Origin: Methanobacterium sp. SMA-27
GTDB taxonomy: Archaea; Methanobacteriota; Methanobacteria; Methanobacteriales; Methanobacteriaceae
DNA length: 64,000 bases
Assembly: GCF_000744455.1 (NCBI RefSeq)
Contig: NZ_JQLY01000001.1
Span: 1 to 64,000, forward strand
Direction: 5' to 3'
This document shows, piece after piece, positions 37,569 to 47,273 of the stretch. The position numbers and the translations under genes are program-made. Every line of letters starts with the position of its first letter. The first letter of the stretch is position 1. The notes below the pieces were generated by a model that had not been told where the DNA came from, did not search any database, and saw only the letters and a list, made by a program, of their open reading frames with translations.

Positions 37569-37677
37569 GCTTATATGCTGTTAGGTATCATCTCACTTAA
37601 ACCTTTCTATAGAACAGAATTTAATACAAAATTATTTTATCAAATTAAATGAAATAATTATTGATATCTCAGATCTA

Positions 37678-38055
37678 TCAGTCAATACCTGCTAGTGCGC
37701 GTATTAAACTGCTCTGGGTAATAAGGCCTACTAAATTCCCATCATCTACCACAGGAATTCTCTGATAACCTTTGTCAGCCATTATTTTAGTTACTTCAAT
37801 TATAGGTGTATCTTTCTCTGCAACCATTAGATCCTTACTCATCAAGTCCTCTACTTTAAGCACTAATGCTTCGCCTCCTGCTAGAAGAACATCTCTATGT
37901 GTTATCATCCCAACAAGTTTTCCTTCATCCACGACGGGTAATCCTCCAACGTTACACCGCATCATTTTGAGTTTTGCAGCTGCAACCAAGTCATTTCGCG
38001 AGGTAACAAAGATATCTTCAATCATGATATCCTTTGTCAATAGCTTTTTTATCAT
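37678..38055 (-). CDS. CBS-domain pair protein
   Basis: 125 residues holding two CBS domains (a Bateman pair): GGLPVVDEGKLVGMITHRDV (about residues 35-55) and RIPVVDDGNLVGLITQSSLI (about 98-118). Such modules bind adenosyl ligands and often regulate other proteins. The ATG at 38055 has no ribosome site, and a TATA-like ATTTTAAATAT lies about 20-30 bases upstream, so the mRNA may be leaderless. No neighbour points to a partner. Confidence 0.85.
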   Translation of the reverse strand: MIKKLLTKDIMIEDIFVTSRNDLVAAAKLKMMRCNVGGLPVVDEGKLVGMITHRDVLLAGGEALVLKVEDLMSKDLMVAEKDTPIIEVTKIMADKGYQRIPVVDDGNLVGLITQSSLIRALAGID

Positions 38056-38455
38056 ACATTTATTCTATTCATCTCGATATTTAAAATATTATATTTCAAA
38101 AAATAAACTCATGCTGAATTTTTAAATCTTAATATAGTTATTATTTTATTTGAATCGCATTTTGGAGGTTAAATTTATCCAAAAATAGAAAAATATATGA
38201 ATATAACGATTAAAAATACTATAAAAACATTTGTTTGGTTATGATCTATTATAAGTTCTTGCAAGATTTAATTTTAATTAAATGATCACACTTATGAAAT
38301 GGAACAAATAGATATAGGAATTTAAGCATATCATTAATAAATTACCGCCTTTGAATACTAAATTTGAAGTGTCTTGGCAGAAAAATTGAAAATTATCAGT
38401 TATATTAAAAATTTAATAATACATTTTTTTAATGGATTTATATGGGGTATGAAAA
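38056..38455. other. intergenic region upstream of thiC
   Basis: About 400 AT-rich bases between the CBS gene and thiC. I looked for a TPP riboswitch core (CTGAGA...) and found none. A CGATATT half-site near 38075 lacks a matching second half. No gene seen. Confidence 0.5.
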
Positions 38456-39727
38456 GTGACTCAGATGCAAGAGGCCCGAAAAGGCATTATAACAGATGAA
38501 ATTAAATCAGTAGCAGAAATGGAATGTATTGATGCCCATAGAATTGTTAAAGGTTTAGCAAATGGACGTATTGTAATTCCAAAAAATATAGGGAGTAAAA
38601 GCAGACCTTTAGGTATAGGAAAAGGCCTTAAAACCAAGATAAATGCTAACGTAGGATCTTCTTCAGAACTTGAAAAAGTTGAATGGGAAGTTAAAAAGGC
38701 CAAAGCAGCAGTTAAATATGGTGCAGATACGATAATGGACTTAAGTACAGGACCAGAATATGAAAAAGTCATGAAATCCATCATGAAATCTGTAGAAGTA
38801 CCAATAGGAACAGTTCCAATTTATGAGGCAGGTATTACAGCTTCAAAAATAAAAGGGGCTGTTATAGATATGGATGAAGATGATATGTTCGGTGCGATAG
38901 AAAATCAGGCAAAAGCTGGTGTTGATTTTGTAACTGTACACTGTGGTATAACAAAGGATCTTATATCTAAGGTTAAAGATTCAAACAGGATAATGGGTAT
39001 AGTAAGCAGAGGAGGTTCTTTTTTAGCTGCATGGATACTTAAAAACCAAGAAGAGAATCCACTCTACAAAAATTATGATTATTTATTAGAAATAGTTGAA
39101 GAATACGATGTTACATTAAGTTTGGGGGATGGACTTCGCCCAGGGTGTTTGCATGATGCATCTGATTTGTCACAAATACAAGAACTTGTTAATCTAGGAG
39201 AATTAGTTGGTAGGGCCAGGGAAAAAGGAGTTCAGGTAATGGTTGAGGGTCCAGGTCATGTTCCAATCAATCAGATAACTGCCAATGTAGAGATCCAAAA
39301 AACTGTTTGTAAGGAAGCCCCATTCTATGTTTTGGGCCCTCTTGTTACCGATTTGGCACCAGGATATGATCATATCACTTCAGCTATCGGCGGAGCAATT
39401 GCTGCTTCAGCAGGTGCGGATTTTTTGTGTTATGTTACTCCTGCCGAGCATCTTGCAATACCTAACATTGAAGATGTAAAAGATGGCGTTATAGCTTCTA
39501 AAATAGCAGCAGAAGCAGCTGATGTTGCTAAGGGTATAAATGGTGCATGGGAAAAGGAAGTTGAAATGGCAACTGCAAGGAAAAACTTCGACTGGCAAAA
39601 ACAATTTGAATTAGCATTCGATAATGAAAAACCAAAAAAATGTAGAGCTCGTAAACAAACATCTGAAGATATGTGTACTATGTGTGGTGAATTTTGTGCT
39701 TTAAGACTTGTTAGAGACAATATTTAA
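38456..39727 (+). CDS. thiC: phosphomethylpyrimidine synthase ThiC
   Basis: ThiC is the radical-SAM enzyme that converts aminoimidazole ribotide to the pyrimidine part of thiamin. 423 residues. Family stretches: KYGADTIMDLSTG, GVDFVTVHCGI, SRGGSFLAAWI, SLGDGLRPGCLHDASD and MVEGPGHVPINQI. The C-terminal cluster motif is CTMCGEFC (CxxCxxxxC with MC before). Start is GTG at 38456 with GGGGT seven bases before; the ATG at 38465 is an alternative. It stands alone. Confidence 0.96.
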   Translation: MTQMQEARKGIITDEIKSVAEMECIDAHRIVKGLANGRIVIPKNIGSKSRPLGIGKGLKTKINANVGSSSELEKVEWEVKKAKAAVKYGADTIMDLSTGPEYEKVMKSIMKSVEVPIGTVPIYEAGITASKIKGAVIDMDEDDMFGAIENQAKAGVDFVTVHCGITKDLISKVKDSNRIMGIVSRGGSFLAAWILKNQEENPLYKNYDYLLEIVEEYDVTLSLGDGLRPGCLHDASDLSQIQELVNLGELVGRAREKGVQVMVEGPGHVPINQITANVEIQKTVCKEAPFYVLGPLVTDLAPGYDHITSAIGGAIAASAGADFLCYVTPAEHLAIPNIEDVKDGVIASKIAAEAADVAKGINGAWEKEVEMATARKNFDWQKQFELAFDNEKPKKCRARKQTSEDMCTMCGEFCALRLVRDNI

Positions 39728-39887
39728 ATTTATTTTATTTCTACGGACTATCCAATTGATTAGAACTCGGAACTAACTTTTTTATAAGAAAAATATCGTT
39801 TGTAACATGCCAAACTATTTATATGATTTCAAACAATTAATTATTAAATTAAAATATTGAAAACGAATATAAATGGAGTTTAATTTC

Positions 39888-40115
39888 ATGAAAGCTGAAC
39901 AATTAAATCAAAAATGTCCTGAATGTGGATGTACGGATAAAGATATATCCCGAAAAAGAAACACCGGAACTAATGATGAAGCATTTTACATACCACATAT
40001 ACCTCAGGGAACAATAGGAGTAATTCGCTGTAGTGAATGTCGACATATATTTGAATACTGTACAGATGAAGAATGTCTTGTTGAAATTAAAAAAATAGAT
40101 TTTAACAAGAAGTAG
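39888..40115 (+). CDS. small zinc-ribbon protein
   Basis: 75 residues with CPECGCTDKDIS and later RCSECRHIFEYC, a four-Cys zinc ribbon. The start at 39888 is supported by TGGAG at 39874-39878; the in-frame ATG at 39873 is part of that site. A tail of EECLVEIKKIDFNKK follows. I do not recognise a named family. It may be a nucleic-acid-binding or partner protein. Confidence 0.75.
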   Translation: MKAEQLNQKCPECGCTDKDISRKRNTGTNDEAFYIPHIPQGTIGVIRCSECRHIFEYCTDEECLVEIKKIDFNKK

Positions 40116-40290
40116 ATTTTCTTCAAAATTTTACAACCATAGTTTTTTTCTTAAATAAGTTATTAGTGATTAATACTATCTTAAACACATTCTAAATCTT
40201 TTTTAACTAAATATTTTAAAATTTTAAATAGTGGTTGATTACATAAAAAAAGAATAAGAAATAATTCTAATGCCAAGGGAGGCTAAAGAA

Positions 40291-40569
40291 ATGATCATGC
40301 AACACGTTGAAGGTCAGGATAAAGGGAAATTAGTTCTTTTTGCTTTAAGTACATGTGGATGGTGTAAAAAAACCCGAGCATTAATTGAAGATCTTAATGT
40401 AGATTATGAATATGTTTACGTTGATCTACTTAATGGCAAAGAAAGAGAAGAAGTCGTAGAAATGGTAAAAAAATGGAATCCCCAAGTTTCATTTCCAACT
40501 CTAATAATAAACGACTCTAAAACCATAATTGGATTTAAAGAAGACGAAATAAAGGAGGCAATTGAATGA
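40291..40569 (+). CDS. glutaredoxin-like protein
   Basis: 92 residues with a thioredoxin fold: [20 protein letters not shown] (active-site CGWC near residue 26), then the cis-Pro [10 protein letters not shown] choose ATG 40291, eight bases after GGGAGG; the ATG at 40270 lies before that site. Its stop overlaps the next gene (ATGA at 40566), which encodes a ferredoxin:thioredoxin reductase-type protein, so the two are probably a redox pair. Confidence 0.88.
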   Translation: MIMQHVEGQDKGKLVLFALSTCGWCKKTRALIEDLNVDYEYVYVDLLNGKEREEVVEMVKKWNPQVSFPTLIINDSKTIIGFKEDEIKEAIE

Positions 40570-41075
40570 GTGGCTCCAATGAGCCCTCAGACAATGATGT
40601 TGATTTATACTACCTTAAAGTAAAAGAAGAAGCAGAATCATCAGGATATATTCTAAACAATGATATTGAATTTACAAAAGGGCTTTTAAAGAGCATTCTA
40701 ATAAATAATGCACGTTATGGTTATGGGGCATGTCCTTGTAGGTTAGCTTTAGGTGAAAGAAATGATGATTTGGATATCATCTGCCCTTGTGATTATAGGG
40801 ATCCTGATTTAAATGAATATGGGGCTTGCTATTGTGCACTTTATATTTCCAATGAAATCTTAACTGGAAAGAAAAAAGTACAGTCCATACCCGAGAGAAG
40901 GCCATCATTTGAAGACAGAGAAAAAATTAAGGAAGAAAAAGAAGTTCAAATAACTGGACTATCAAAGCCAGTTTGGCGCTGTAAAGTCTGTGGATACCTT
41001 TGTGCAAGAGATAAACCACCTGAAACATGTCCAATTTGCAAAGTTTCCAGTGACAGATTCGAAAAGTTCATATAA
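40566..41075 (+). CDS. ferredoxin:thioredoxin reductase catalytic subunit fused to rubredoxin-like domain
   Basis: 169 residues in two domains. Residues about 50-100 hold the FTR motif CPC...CPC...CYC ([28 protein letters not shown]), which binds a [4Fe-4S] and a redox disulfide; the last is CYC instead of CHC. Residues about 135-169 form a rubredoxin-like iron site [11 protein letters not shown]...CPICK. It is coupled to the glutaredoxin gene upstream. It probably passes electrons from ferredoxin or rubredoxin to that protein (inference). Confidence 0.92.
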   Translation: MSGSNEPSDNDVDLYYLKVKEEAESSGYILNNDIEFTKGLLKSILINNARYGYGACPCRLALGERNDDLDIICPCDYRDPDLNEYGACYCALYISNEILTGKKKVQSIPERRPSFEDREKIKEEKEVQITGLSKPVWRCKVCGYLCARDKPPETCPICKVSSDRFEKFI

Positions 41076-41355
41076 TCTTAAATAATTTCTTTTTTGAATT
41101 TATAATATATTAATTTCTTTATTCAAAGGGATAAAAAAATTATTAATTCGGGTTTTTTTTATTTTTATTATTTATGATACATTAGTTATTCACTAAACCA
41201 AGGTAAAAATCAAAACTATTAAATTTTGAACTTAGTAAGAGTATATTGAATAGAGTTATATCAAATTTAAAAATTATATTGTAAATAAGATATTTTATTG
41301 CAAAAATATGTTTAGATTAATCTAAGTTAATTAATTTGAAGTTGAGGTTTTTGAC

Positions 41356-43044
41356 ATGATGAAAGCGGAAGTTGGAATGAGTTACAATAGAATAGTAGAT
41401 GTTTATGAAGCTTTGGATTCCACAACAAAGAGGCTTGAGAAGACTTCCATACTTGGAGATTTTTTTGCAGACATAGGTGAAAAAAATCCTAAACTACTCC
41501 CGGTAGTAACATTGCTAGCATTGGGTAGGGTATTTCCAACTTGGAGCGAAGAAGAACTTGGAATAGGTACAAAACTCTTAATGAAGGCCATTGCTTTTGT
41601 AGTAGGGGTGAAACCTGAAGATGTTGAGGATATGCAACGAGATGCAGGGGATATTGGGCAGGCAGCTCAAAACCTTTTCATGAAAAAAAAGCAATCAACT
41701 CTCTTTTCAAGATCCCTTACAATTGAAAAGGTACACAGCAATTTGATTAAGATTGCTAATATATCGGGTAGCAAGGCACAGTCAAAGAAATTGGAAATTC
41801 TAAGGGAACTTTTATCTTCTGCTTCACCTACAGAAGCCAAATATATCACCAGAACTGTAATAGAAGAACTTCGTGTGGGTGTTGGTGAAGGAACTATTAG
41901 AGATGCACTTGCTCAGGCTTTCGATGTAGACAAAGGAATTGTTGAAAGGGCGCATATGCTCACCAATGATCTGGGTCTGGTTGCTGAGGTATCAAAAGAA
42001 GAAGGGGTCCAAGGACTTCAAAAACTCACTTTATTACCTGGAAAACCTGTGAAACCCATGCTTGCTCAGCTTTCTCCTGGCATTTCTAAAAGTATTCTTG
42101 AAATGGGATGGGCTCTATGCGAGACCAAATATGATGGAATAAGAGTTCAAATTCATAGATTAGGTAACGAAATTAATATTTTCACTAGAAGATTAGAAAA
42201 TATTAGTAAAGCAGTGCCAGAAATAGTAGAATACATTAGAAAATCTCTTCCTTCCAAGAATTTTATTGTTGAGGGCGAGATAATAGTTACTAAGGATGGA
42301 AAACCTATTTCTTTCCAGTACATTCTCCAAAGGGTACGTAGGAAATATGATATTGAAAGGATGAGGGATGAGGTGCCTCTTAAACTCTATTTATTTGATG
42401 TATTATATTATGATCGGCCATTAATAGATGTTCCATTTGAGAAAAGAAGAGAGGTTCTAGAATCCATTGTAACAGTTAGTGGAGATAGGATACAACTCAG
42501 TAGAAATGTTAAGGTTACTCCAGAATCTTTACAAGATGCAGAAGATCTTTTCAATGAATCTATAAAAGCAGGTCATGAAGGTATAATGATAAAAGACCCC
42601 CATGCACCATACATGCCCGGAATTCGAGGTAAAAAGATGCTTAAATTTAAAGCTGAACCTGAGACCTTGGATCTTGTAATTGTAGGAGGCAGTTATGGTA
42701 GGGGTAAAAGAGCCCACCTAATTGGTTCTTATCTTCTTGCAGCCAGAGATGAAAATAATGAACTAAAAACATTGGCCTATGCAGCAACAGGATTAGACGA
42801 TCAAACATTATTGGAACTTTCTACACTAACAGAACCTCTAATAACAAGTAAAATAGGTAGACAAGTTAAAATAGCCCCTCATATCATTCTTGAAATAGCT
42901 TACAGTGAAATAGTTAAAAGTCCGGAATATGAAAGTGGTTATTCCCTACGTTTCCCTGTTGTAAAAAGGATAAGGGATGATCTGAGTATTGATGATATAG
43001 ATACAGTTGAAAGAATTGATTCTATGTTCAAAGGTCCTGATTGA
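41356..43044 (+). CDS. lig: ATP-dependent DNA ligase
   Basis: Archaeal DNA ligase I joining nicks in replication and repair. 562 residues, with an N-terminal DNA-binding helical domain. The nucleotidyl-Lys motif ETKYDGIRVQIH is near residue 255; then FTRRLENIS, VEGEIIV, the motif HEGIMIKDPHAPY near 400 and MLKFKAEPETLDLVI. An OB-fold C-terminus ends in GYSLRFPVVKRIRDD. ATG at 41356 follows TTGAGGTTTTTGAC. Confidence 0.96.
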   Translation: MMKAEVGMSYNRIVDVYEALDSTTKRLEKTSILGDFFADIGEKNPKLLPVVTLLALGRVFPTWSEEELGIGTKLLMKAIAFVVGVKPEDVEDMQRDAGDIGQAAQNLFMKKKQSTLFSRSLTIEKVHSNLIKIANISGSKAQSKKLEILRELLSSASPTEAKYITRTVIEELRVGVGEGTIRDALAQAFDVDKGIVERAHMLTNDLGLVAEVSKEEGVQGLQKLTLLPGKPVKPMLAQLSPGISKSILEMGWALCETKYDGIRVQIHRLGNEINIFTRRLENISKAVPEIVEYIRKSLPSKNFIVEGEIIVTKDGKPISFQYILQRVRRKYDIERMRDEVPLKLYLFDVLYYDRPLIDVPFEKRREVLESIVTVSGDRIQLSRNVKVTPESLQDAEDLFNESIKAGHEGIMIKDPHAPYMPGIRGKKMLKFKAEPETLDLVIVGGSYGRGKRAHLIGSYLLAARDENNELKTLAYAATGLDDQTLLELSTLTEPLITSKIGRQVKIAPHIILEIAYSEIVKSPEYESGYSLRFPVVKRIRDDLSIDDIDTVERIDSMFKGPD

Positions 43045-43153
43045 AGTCGATTTCTTTAGTTATGGATTTCTTTTTAATTTTTTTGTGAAAATTTAAATCA
43101 TTTTTCGTATTAATTTTTATATTATCAGTAATAAAAATTATCATACTGATACT

Positions 43154-43546
43154 ATGAAAGATCGTTATATGTTCAAAATCGCACTTGCAACTGCAATCAT
43201 AGGGATAGTTGGCATGATGATTTTTGCAGGACAGATAACACCTAAACATCCAAATATAAATGAAATTGATCCTGGAATGCTTGACGAAGAAATTACGATT
43301 GAAGGAGTAGTGGATAATATCAAAGAATCTCCTAAAAGTCAAACATATTTTTTGGAAGTAACAGATAATACTGGAAAAATTAACGTGGTTATTTTTAAAA
43401 GAAATGCTAAGGATATTGAAAATAATAATCTAACTATTTTTCAACTTAATAAAAGAAGAATAAAACTTTTAGGTACAGTTACAGAATATAATGGTAGAAT
43501 GGAACTGATATTAAAGGATGCAAAGTCAATTGAAATCATTGCATAA
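43154..43546 (+). CDS. membrane-anchored OB-fold protein
   Basis: 130 residues: a single N-terminal membrane helix (about 8-26, IALATAIIGIVGMMIFAGQI), then an OB-fold of the tRNA-anticodon/RPA type (EITIEGVVDNIKESPKSQTY, INVVIFKR, IKLLGTVTEYNGRMELIL). The domain is likely outside the membrane. Function unknown. ATG at 43154 lacks a clear ribosome site. Confidence 0.75.
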   Translation: MKDRYMFKIALATAIIGIVGMMIFAGQITPKHPNINEIDPGMLDEEITIEGVVDNIKESPKSQTYFLEVTDNTGKINVVIFKRNAKDIENNNLTIFQLNKRRIKLLGTVTEYNGRMELILKDAKSIEIIA

Positions 43547-43751
43547 GTTGAATTTATTATCTTAAATTGATAAGATAAGTGAGAACTTCAAAATATTTTT
43601 GTATCATATTAAGTTAAAATCTAAAATTCATATTCCTGGATTTAACTTGTTGAATGAATTGAATCAAAACAATAAAATTAATACTATAAATTTTAATATA
43701 TTATGTTTCATACCTTTAACAAAAGAAATTATAAAATTTGGAGTTATTTTC

Positions 43752-45107
43752 ATGACGATAAAACGATTATTTGGAACATTTGGGGTTAGAAGAATTGCAA
43801 ATCAGGAATTAACACCAGAATTTGCATCAAAACTTGCAGCAGCATATGGTTCACTTGTAAAGGGTACAGTTGCTGTTGGCGGAGATCCGAGAACATCTAC
43901 AGAAATGATAAAACATTCTGTTATTGCAGGATTATTATCTTCCGGTTGTGATGTTGTTGATCTAGGAATATTACCAACTCCTACTGTTCAGTTTGCAGTC
44001 AGAAATTATTATGATGGGGGAGTAATGATAACAGCATCTCATAATCCTCCAAAATACAACGGGTTGAAGTTTGTTGATTCTGATGGAATTGGAATCCCTG
44101 AGGATATGGAGAAAAGTATTGAAGATATGTTCTTTAATGAAAATCCTGAAAGGGTTTCTTGGAATGAAATTGGAGAAGTATTTGCTAACCCAGGTATTAT
44201 AGATGAATACGTTAATAACGTTTTTAACCGTGTTAATCAGGACTTAATAAAAAACGCCAAATTGAAAGTTATTGTTGATTGTGGAAGTGGAGCAGCATGT
44301 TTCACGACACCTTATCTTCTACGAAAGCTTGGTTGTGAAGTAACTACTATGAATTGTCAACCTGATGGGTTTTTCCCTGGAAGAAATCCAGAACCTACAG
44401 CTGAAAACTTGGAAGAACTCAGAAAAGTTGTGAAATCAACAAAGGCTGACTTGGGAATTGCTCATGATGGGGATGCAGATCGTACAATATGTATCGATGA
44501 GAATGGAGATTTTGTTTTTGGTGACAAAACATTTGCATTAGTTGAAAAGGATATGCTTAAAGAAAATGGCGGAGGAATAATTGTAACAACTGTTGCAACA
44601 TCCGCTGCAATATATGATATTGCAAAAGAGTACGGGGGCGAGGTTATTGCTACAAGAGTTGGTGATCTTATTGTTGCAAGAGAATTAAAGGATATGGATG
44701 GTTTATTTGGTGGGGAAGAAAATGGTGGTTTAATATTCCCTGATTTTGTTTATGGTAGAGATGCAGCATTATCAACAGCAAAAATAGTTGAAATAATGGC
44801 AAAAGAAGACAAACCCCTTTCAGAGTTAATAAGAGAACTTCCAAGTTACAGTTCAGCTAAGCTCAAGATTGAATGTCCTGATAATTTTAAAGTTGAAGTC
44901 ATGGAAAAAATTGCAGATGCAACATTGGAGTATGAGGTAGATACAACAGATGGAGTAAAGATATTGACAGATGAGGGATGGGTTATTATAAGACCTTCAG
45001 GGACTGAACCAATATTCCGATGTTTTGCAGAAGCTGAAAACGAGAACGATGCAAAAAAAATGGCTGAATGGGGAATCTCACTCGTTAAAGAAAATATGAA
45101 ACAATAA
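43752..45107 (+). CDS. glmM: phosphoglucosamine mutase / phosphohexomutase
   Basis: Interconverts hexosamine or hexose 6- and 1-phosphates for cell-wall and glycan precursors. The phospho-Ser loop MITASHNPPKYNG is near residue 95, the metal loop HDGDADR near 240, and the sugar loop GGEENGG near 325. IRPSGTEPIFR near the C-terminus binds phosphate. 451 residues. ATG at 43752 has TTGGAG upstream; the frame extends to 43599 but that part looks non-coding. GlmM is the usual member in this order, but ManB-type specificity cannot be excluded. Confidence 0.9.
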   Translation: MTIKRLFGTFGVRRIANQELTPEFASKLAAAYGSLVKGTVAVGGDPRTSTEMIKHSVIAGLLSSGCDVVDLGILPTPTVQFAVRNYYDGGVMITASHNPPKYNGLKFVDSDGIGIPEDMEKSIEDMFFNENPERVSWNEIGEVFANPGIIDEYVNNVFNRVNQDLIKNAKLKVIVDCGSGAACFTTPYLLRKLGCEVTTMNCQPDGFFPGRNPEPTAENLEELRKVVKSTKADLGIAHDGDADRTICIDENGDFVFGDKTFALVEKDMLKENGGGIIVTTVATSAAIYDIAKEYGGEVIATRVGDLIVARELKDMDGLFGGEENGGLIFPDFVYGRDAALSTAKIVEIMAKEDKPLSELIRELPSYSSAKLKIECPDNFKVEVMEKIADATLEYEVDTTDGVKILTDEGWVIIRPSGTEPIFRCFAEAENENDAKKMAEWGISLVKENMKQ

Positions 45108-45159
45108 TTTAAAATACCCATTTTTTTTGTAACTATTTAATATATAACTTTCAAAAAAT

Positions 45160-45333
45160 TCAATCTTTGTAAAACCCGTAAAACTCTGAACAGTAGGCAC
45201 ACATGGGATATTTTTCATATTTATAATGACTTGCATCGTCTTTGTTCATATCGAATTTTTGAAGACAGAAATAGCAAGTCTCTATTTTTCCTCCATTTTC
45301 ACATTCACATTTATAATTATTTTGTTCTTCTAT
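45160..45333 (-). CDS. 57-residue Cys-rich zinc-binding-type protein (probable ATA start)
   Basis: On the minus strand a 57-codon frame ends at TGA 45160-45162. It has six Cys in ordered pairs: KCECENGG, TCYFCLQKF and MCAYCSEFYGF, as in small zinc-ribbon proteins. The frame has no ATG, GTG or TTG before the first Cys. ATA at 45331-45333 lies five bases after GGGGTG (45339-45344), an ideal ribosome site, and starts IEEQNNYK. So either ATA is the start or an ATG has been lost. The coding-like codon use and Cys pattern argue for a real gene. Confidence 0.55.
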   Translation of the reverse strand: MEEQNNYKCECENGGKIETCYFCLQKFDMNKDDASHYKYEKYPMCAYCSEFYGFYKD

Positions 45334-45480
45334 TTTAACACCCCTATAGTGATTTGGATATTTATTTAGGATATTTTACTTTTTAATAATTTATGTATAC
45401 AATCACTTTTTCTTATACTTTACAAGTTGGTTATCTAAGTTCAGAAAAAAATTTTACCTTGAAACAACAAAATTATAACT

Positions 45481-46053
45481 ATGATAGTCAAGGGAAAAAG
45501 AAGGAAAGTTGCATGGGGCATAACTGGAAGTGGCGAAAAGATTATGGAAACTGTAGAGATTATGGAAAAAATGAAAAAGAAGTACAGAAAAATCTATGAT
45601 ATTAGAGTTTTCATTTCCAAAGCCGGTGATCAAGTTTTAAAATATTATAATCTTTCAAATACATTGGAAACAATTTTTGATAAAACTTGGACGGAAATAA
45701 ATGCAAATGCACCTTTTTTAGCTGGACAAATTCAACTTGGGAGTTATGAATTTCTCTTGGTAGCACCAGCAACCTCTAACACAGTAGCAAAGATATCACT
45801 AAGGATAGCTGACACATTACTTACAAATGCGGCTATAATGGGTCAGAAAACATCGACACCTATCTATATTATGCCAACAGACTTTAGAGAGGGAAGTGTA
45901 ATTACACAGCTACCTAATGGAAAAGATCTAGAATTAAAAATTACTCATGAAGATGCTGAACACGTTGAAAAACTATCTAAAATGCCCAACACCTTCGTTT
46001 TTGAACATCCCAATGAAATACCTTCTATATTTGAGAAGCATTCTGGCAATTAA
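45481..46053 (+). CDS. afpA: archaeoflavoprotein AfpA-like flavoprotein
   Basis: A 190-residue FMN-binding flavoprotein of the PPC-decarboxylase/dihydromethanopterin-reductase fold: VAWGITGSGEKIMETVEIM at the N-terminus, then FLLVAPATSNTVAKISLRIA and a C-terminal EDAEHVEKLSKMP. AfpA of Archaeoglobus takes electrons from ferredoxin. ATG at 45481 has no ribosome site. It converges on the next gene with a four-base overlap. Confidence 0.82.
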   Translation: MIVKGKRRKVAWGITGSGEKIMETVEIMEKMKKKYRKIYDIRVFISKAGDQVLKYYNLSNTLETIFDKTWTEINANAPFLAGQIQLGSYEFLLVAPATSNTVAKISLRIADTLLTNAAIMGQKTSTPIYIMPTDFREGSVITQLPNGKDLELKITHEDAEHVEKLSKMPNTFVFEHPNEIPSIFEKHSGN

Positions 46054-46373
46054 ACAGTTGTTGATAAAAACTGCAAAGTCACACTTAGATTGAACAGTCC
46101 ATCATCGTTAGCAGTCATGTCAGAAATTCCTCTGAAGTAGTGGTCAACATCTCCTGCACCTGCGATATTCAATGCTAACGGTTCAACTTCGTCAATTCCT
46201 TTGAAAAAATTACCAATATCTATTATTTCGGCTTCAGATCCTTTAAAATTTACTACAACACTGCCTCCAGTCCGTGACTGTATTGTAACATGTTGATCAT
46301 CTACTTCTAGTTTTTCTTCACTTTTTTTTGTATTTGCTCTATTTTTTATGAATACTATATTGGATTTTTCCAT
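46050..46373 (-). CDS. hypothetical 107-residue protein
   Basis: Not recognised. The protein begins MEKSNIVFIKNRANTKKSEE, then has beta-rich stretches (DDQHVTIQSRTGGSVVVNFK) and ends NLSVTLQFLSTTV. ATG at 46373 has GGTGAT six bases before, so it is likely a true gene. Its 3' end overlaps that of afpA on the opposite strand by four bases. Confidence 0.62.
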   Translation of the reverse strand: MEKSNIVFIKNRANTKKSEEKLEVDDQHVTIQSRTGGSVVVNFKGSEAEIIDIGNFFKGIDEVEPLALNIAGAGDVDHYFRGISDMTANDDGLFNLSVTLQFLSTTV

Positions 46374-46522
46374 CTTTAATCACCTATACCTAGCTAATAG
46401 AAGTTTTTTAAAACAAATCAATAGTTATATATTAGACAGGGCAGTATAAACTTTTTTTTATTTGAAATGTTTATATCACTATTTACTTTAAAAAGGATAA
46501 TAAAATAATCAAAAGGGTTTTA

Positions 46523-47011
46523 TTAGAACTTGTAGCCTATTTCTCTTAAGAATTTTTTCCTGAATATTATATCATCTTCAGTTTCAATTCCGACCGGTTT
46601 AAAACCATCAATAACTCCAATTATTCCTCTTCCTTGTTCTGTTTCTGCGATAAGTATCTCAATTGGATTTGCAGTAGCACAAAATAGGTTTACAACTTCG
46701 GGAACACTTTTTATTCGTTGTAACACATTAATGGGAAATGCATTTTTTAGAAATATTAAAAATGAATGTCCACATCCAATTTCTAGCATCTTTTCTCCGG
46801 CAAGTTCTGATAATTCGTCACTATTACCTTCAATTCTTACAAGACAGTCTCCAGATGCTTCACTAAATGCTATTCCAAATTTTGCACCAGGCACTGTATT
46901 AAATATGGCTTCATACAAATCTTCAATTGTTTTTATGAAATGACTTTGTCCCAATATTATATTACAATCTTCTGGAGCTTCCAATTTAACTACTTTTATT
47001 TGCATGTCCAT
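46523..47011 (-). CDS. adenosine-specific kinase family protein (PF04008 type)
   Basis: 162 residues matching the archaeal adenosine-specific kinase family: [41 protein letters not shown], then [19 protein letters not shown] and EIGYKF at the end. The family binds adenosine nucleotides; the true substrate is unsure. ATG at 47011 follows GGAGGTTTTTT. Confidence 0.85.
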   Translation of the reverse strand: MDMQIKVVKLEAPEDCNIILGQSHFIKTIEDLYEAIFNTVPGAKFGIAFSEASGDCLVRIEGNSDELSELAGEKMLEIGCGHSFLIFLKNAFPINVLQRIKSVPEVVNLFCATANPIEILIAETEQGRGIIGVIDGFKPVGIETEDDIIFRKKFLREIGYKF

Positions 47012-47273
47012 AAAAAACCTCCATTTTTGTTATAATGAATTTTATAGTCTTCATAATTATTCAATTTATCTAACTTTCAATAATTTTAATTGGATTGGTT
47101 GAAATCATTTTCAAAAATTACTTTAAATTTAGGAGCGATCATTATATATAACAGAATTTTAAATAAATTGTCATTAACAATCATTATAAATATTTTAGAG
47201 TTTGAAAATTTCTAGCTTTTAATAAAATCAAACTAAAAAGTGTCCATGTTTTTAATTTATGAGAGGTTTCAAC

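Noticed and set aside
38056..38455. TPP riboswitch before thiC
   Set aside because: The region is long enough, but the conserved riboswitch cores were not found by eye.
43599..43751. N-terminal extension of the GlmM frame
   Set aside because: 51 extra codons of AT-rich, non-conserved sequence; the ATG at 43752 has a GGAG site and begins the family-typical KRLFGTFGVR.
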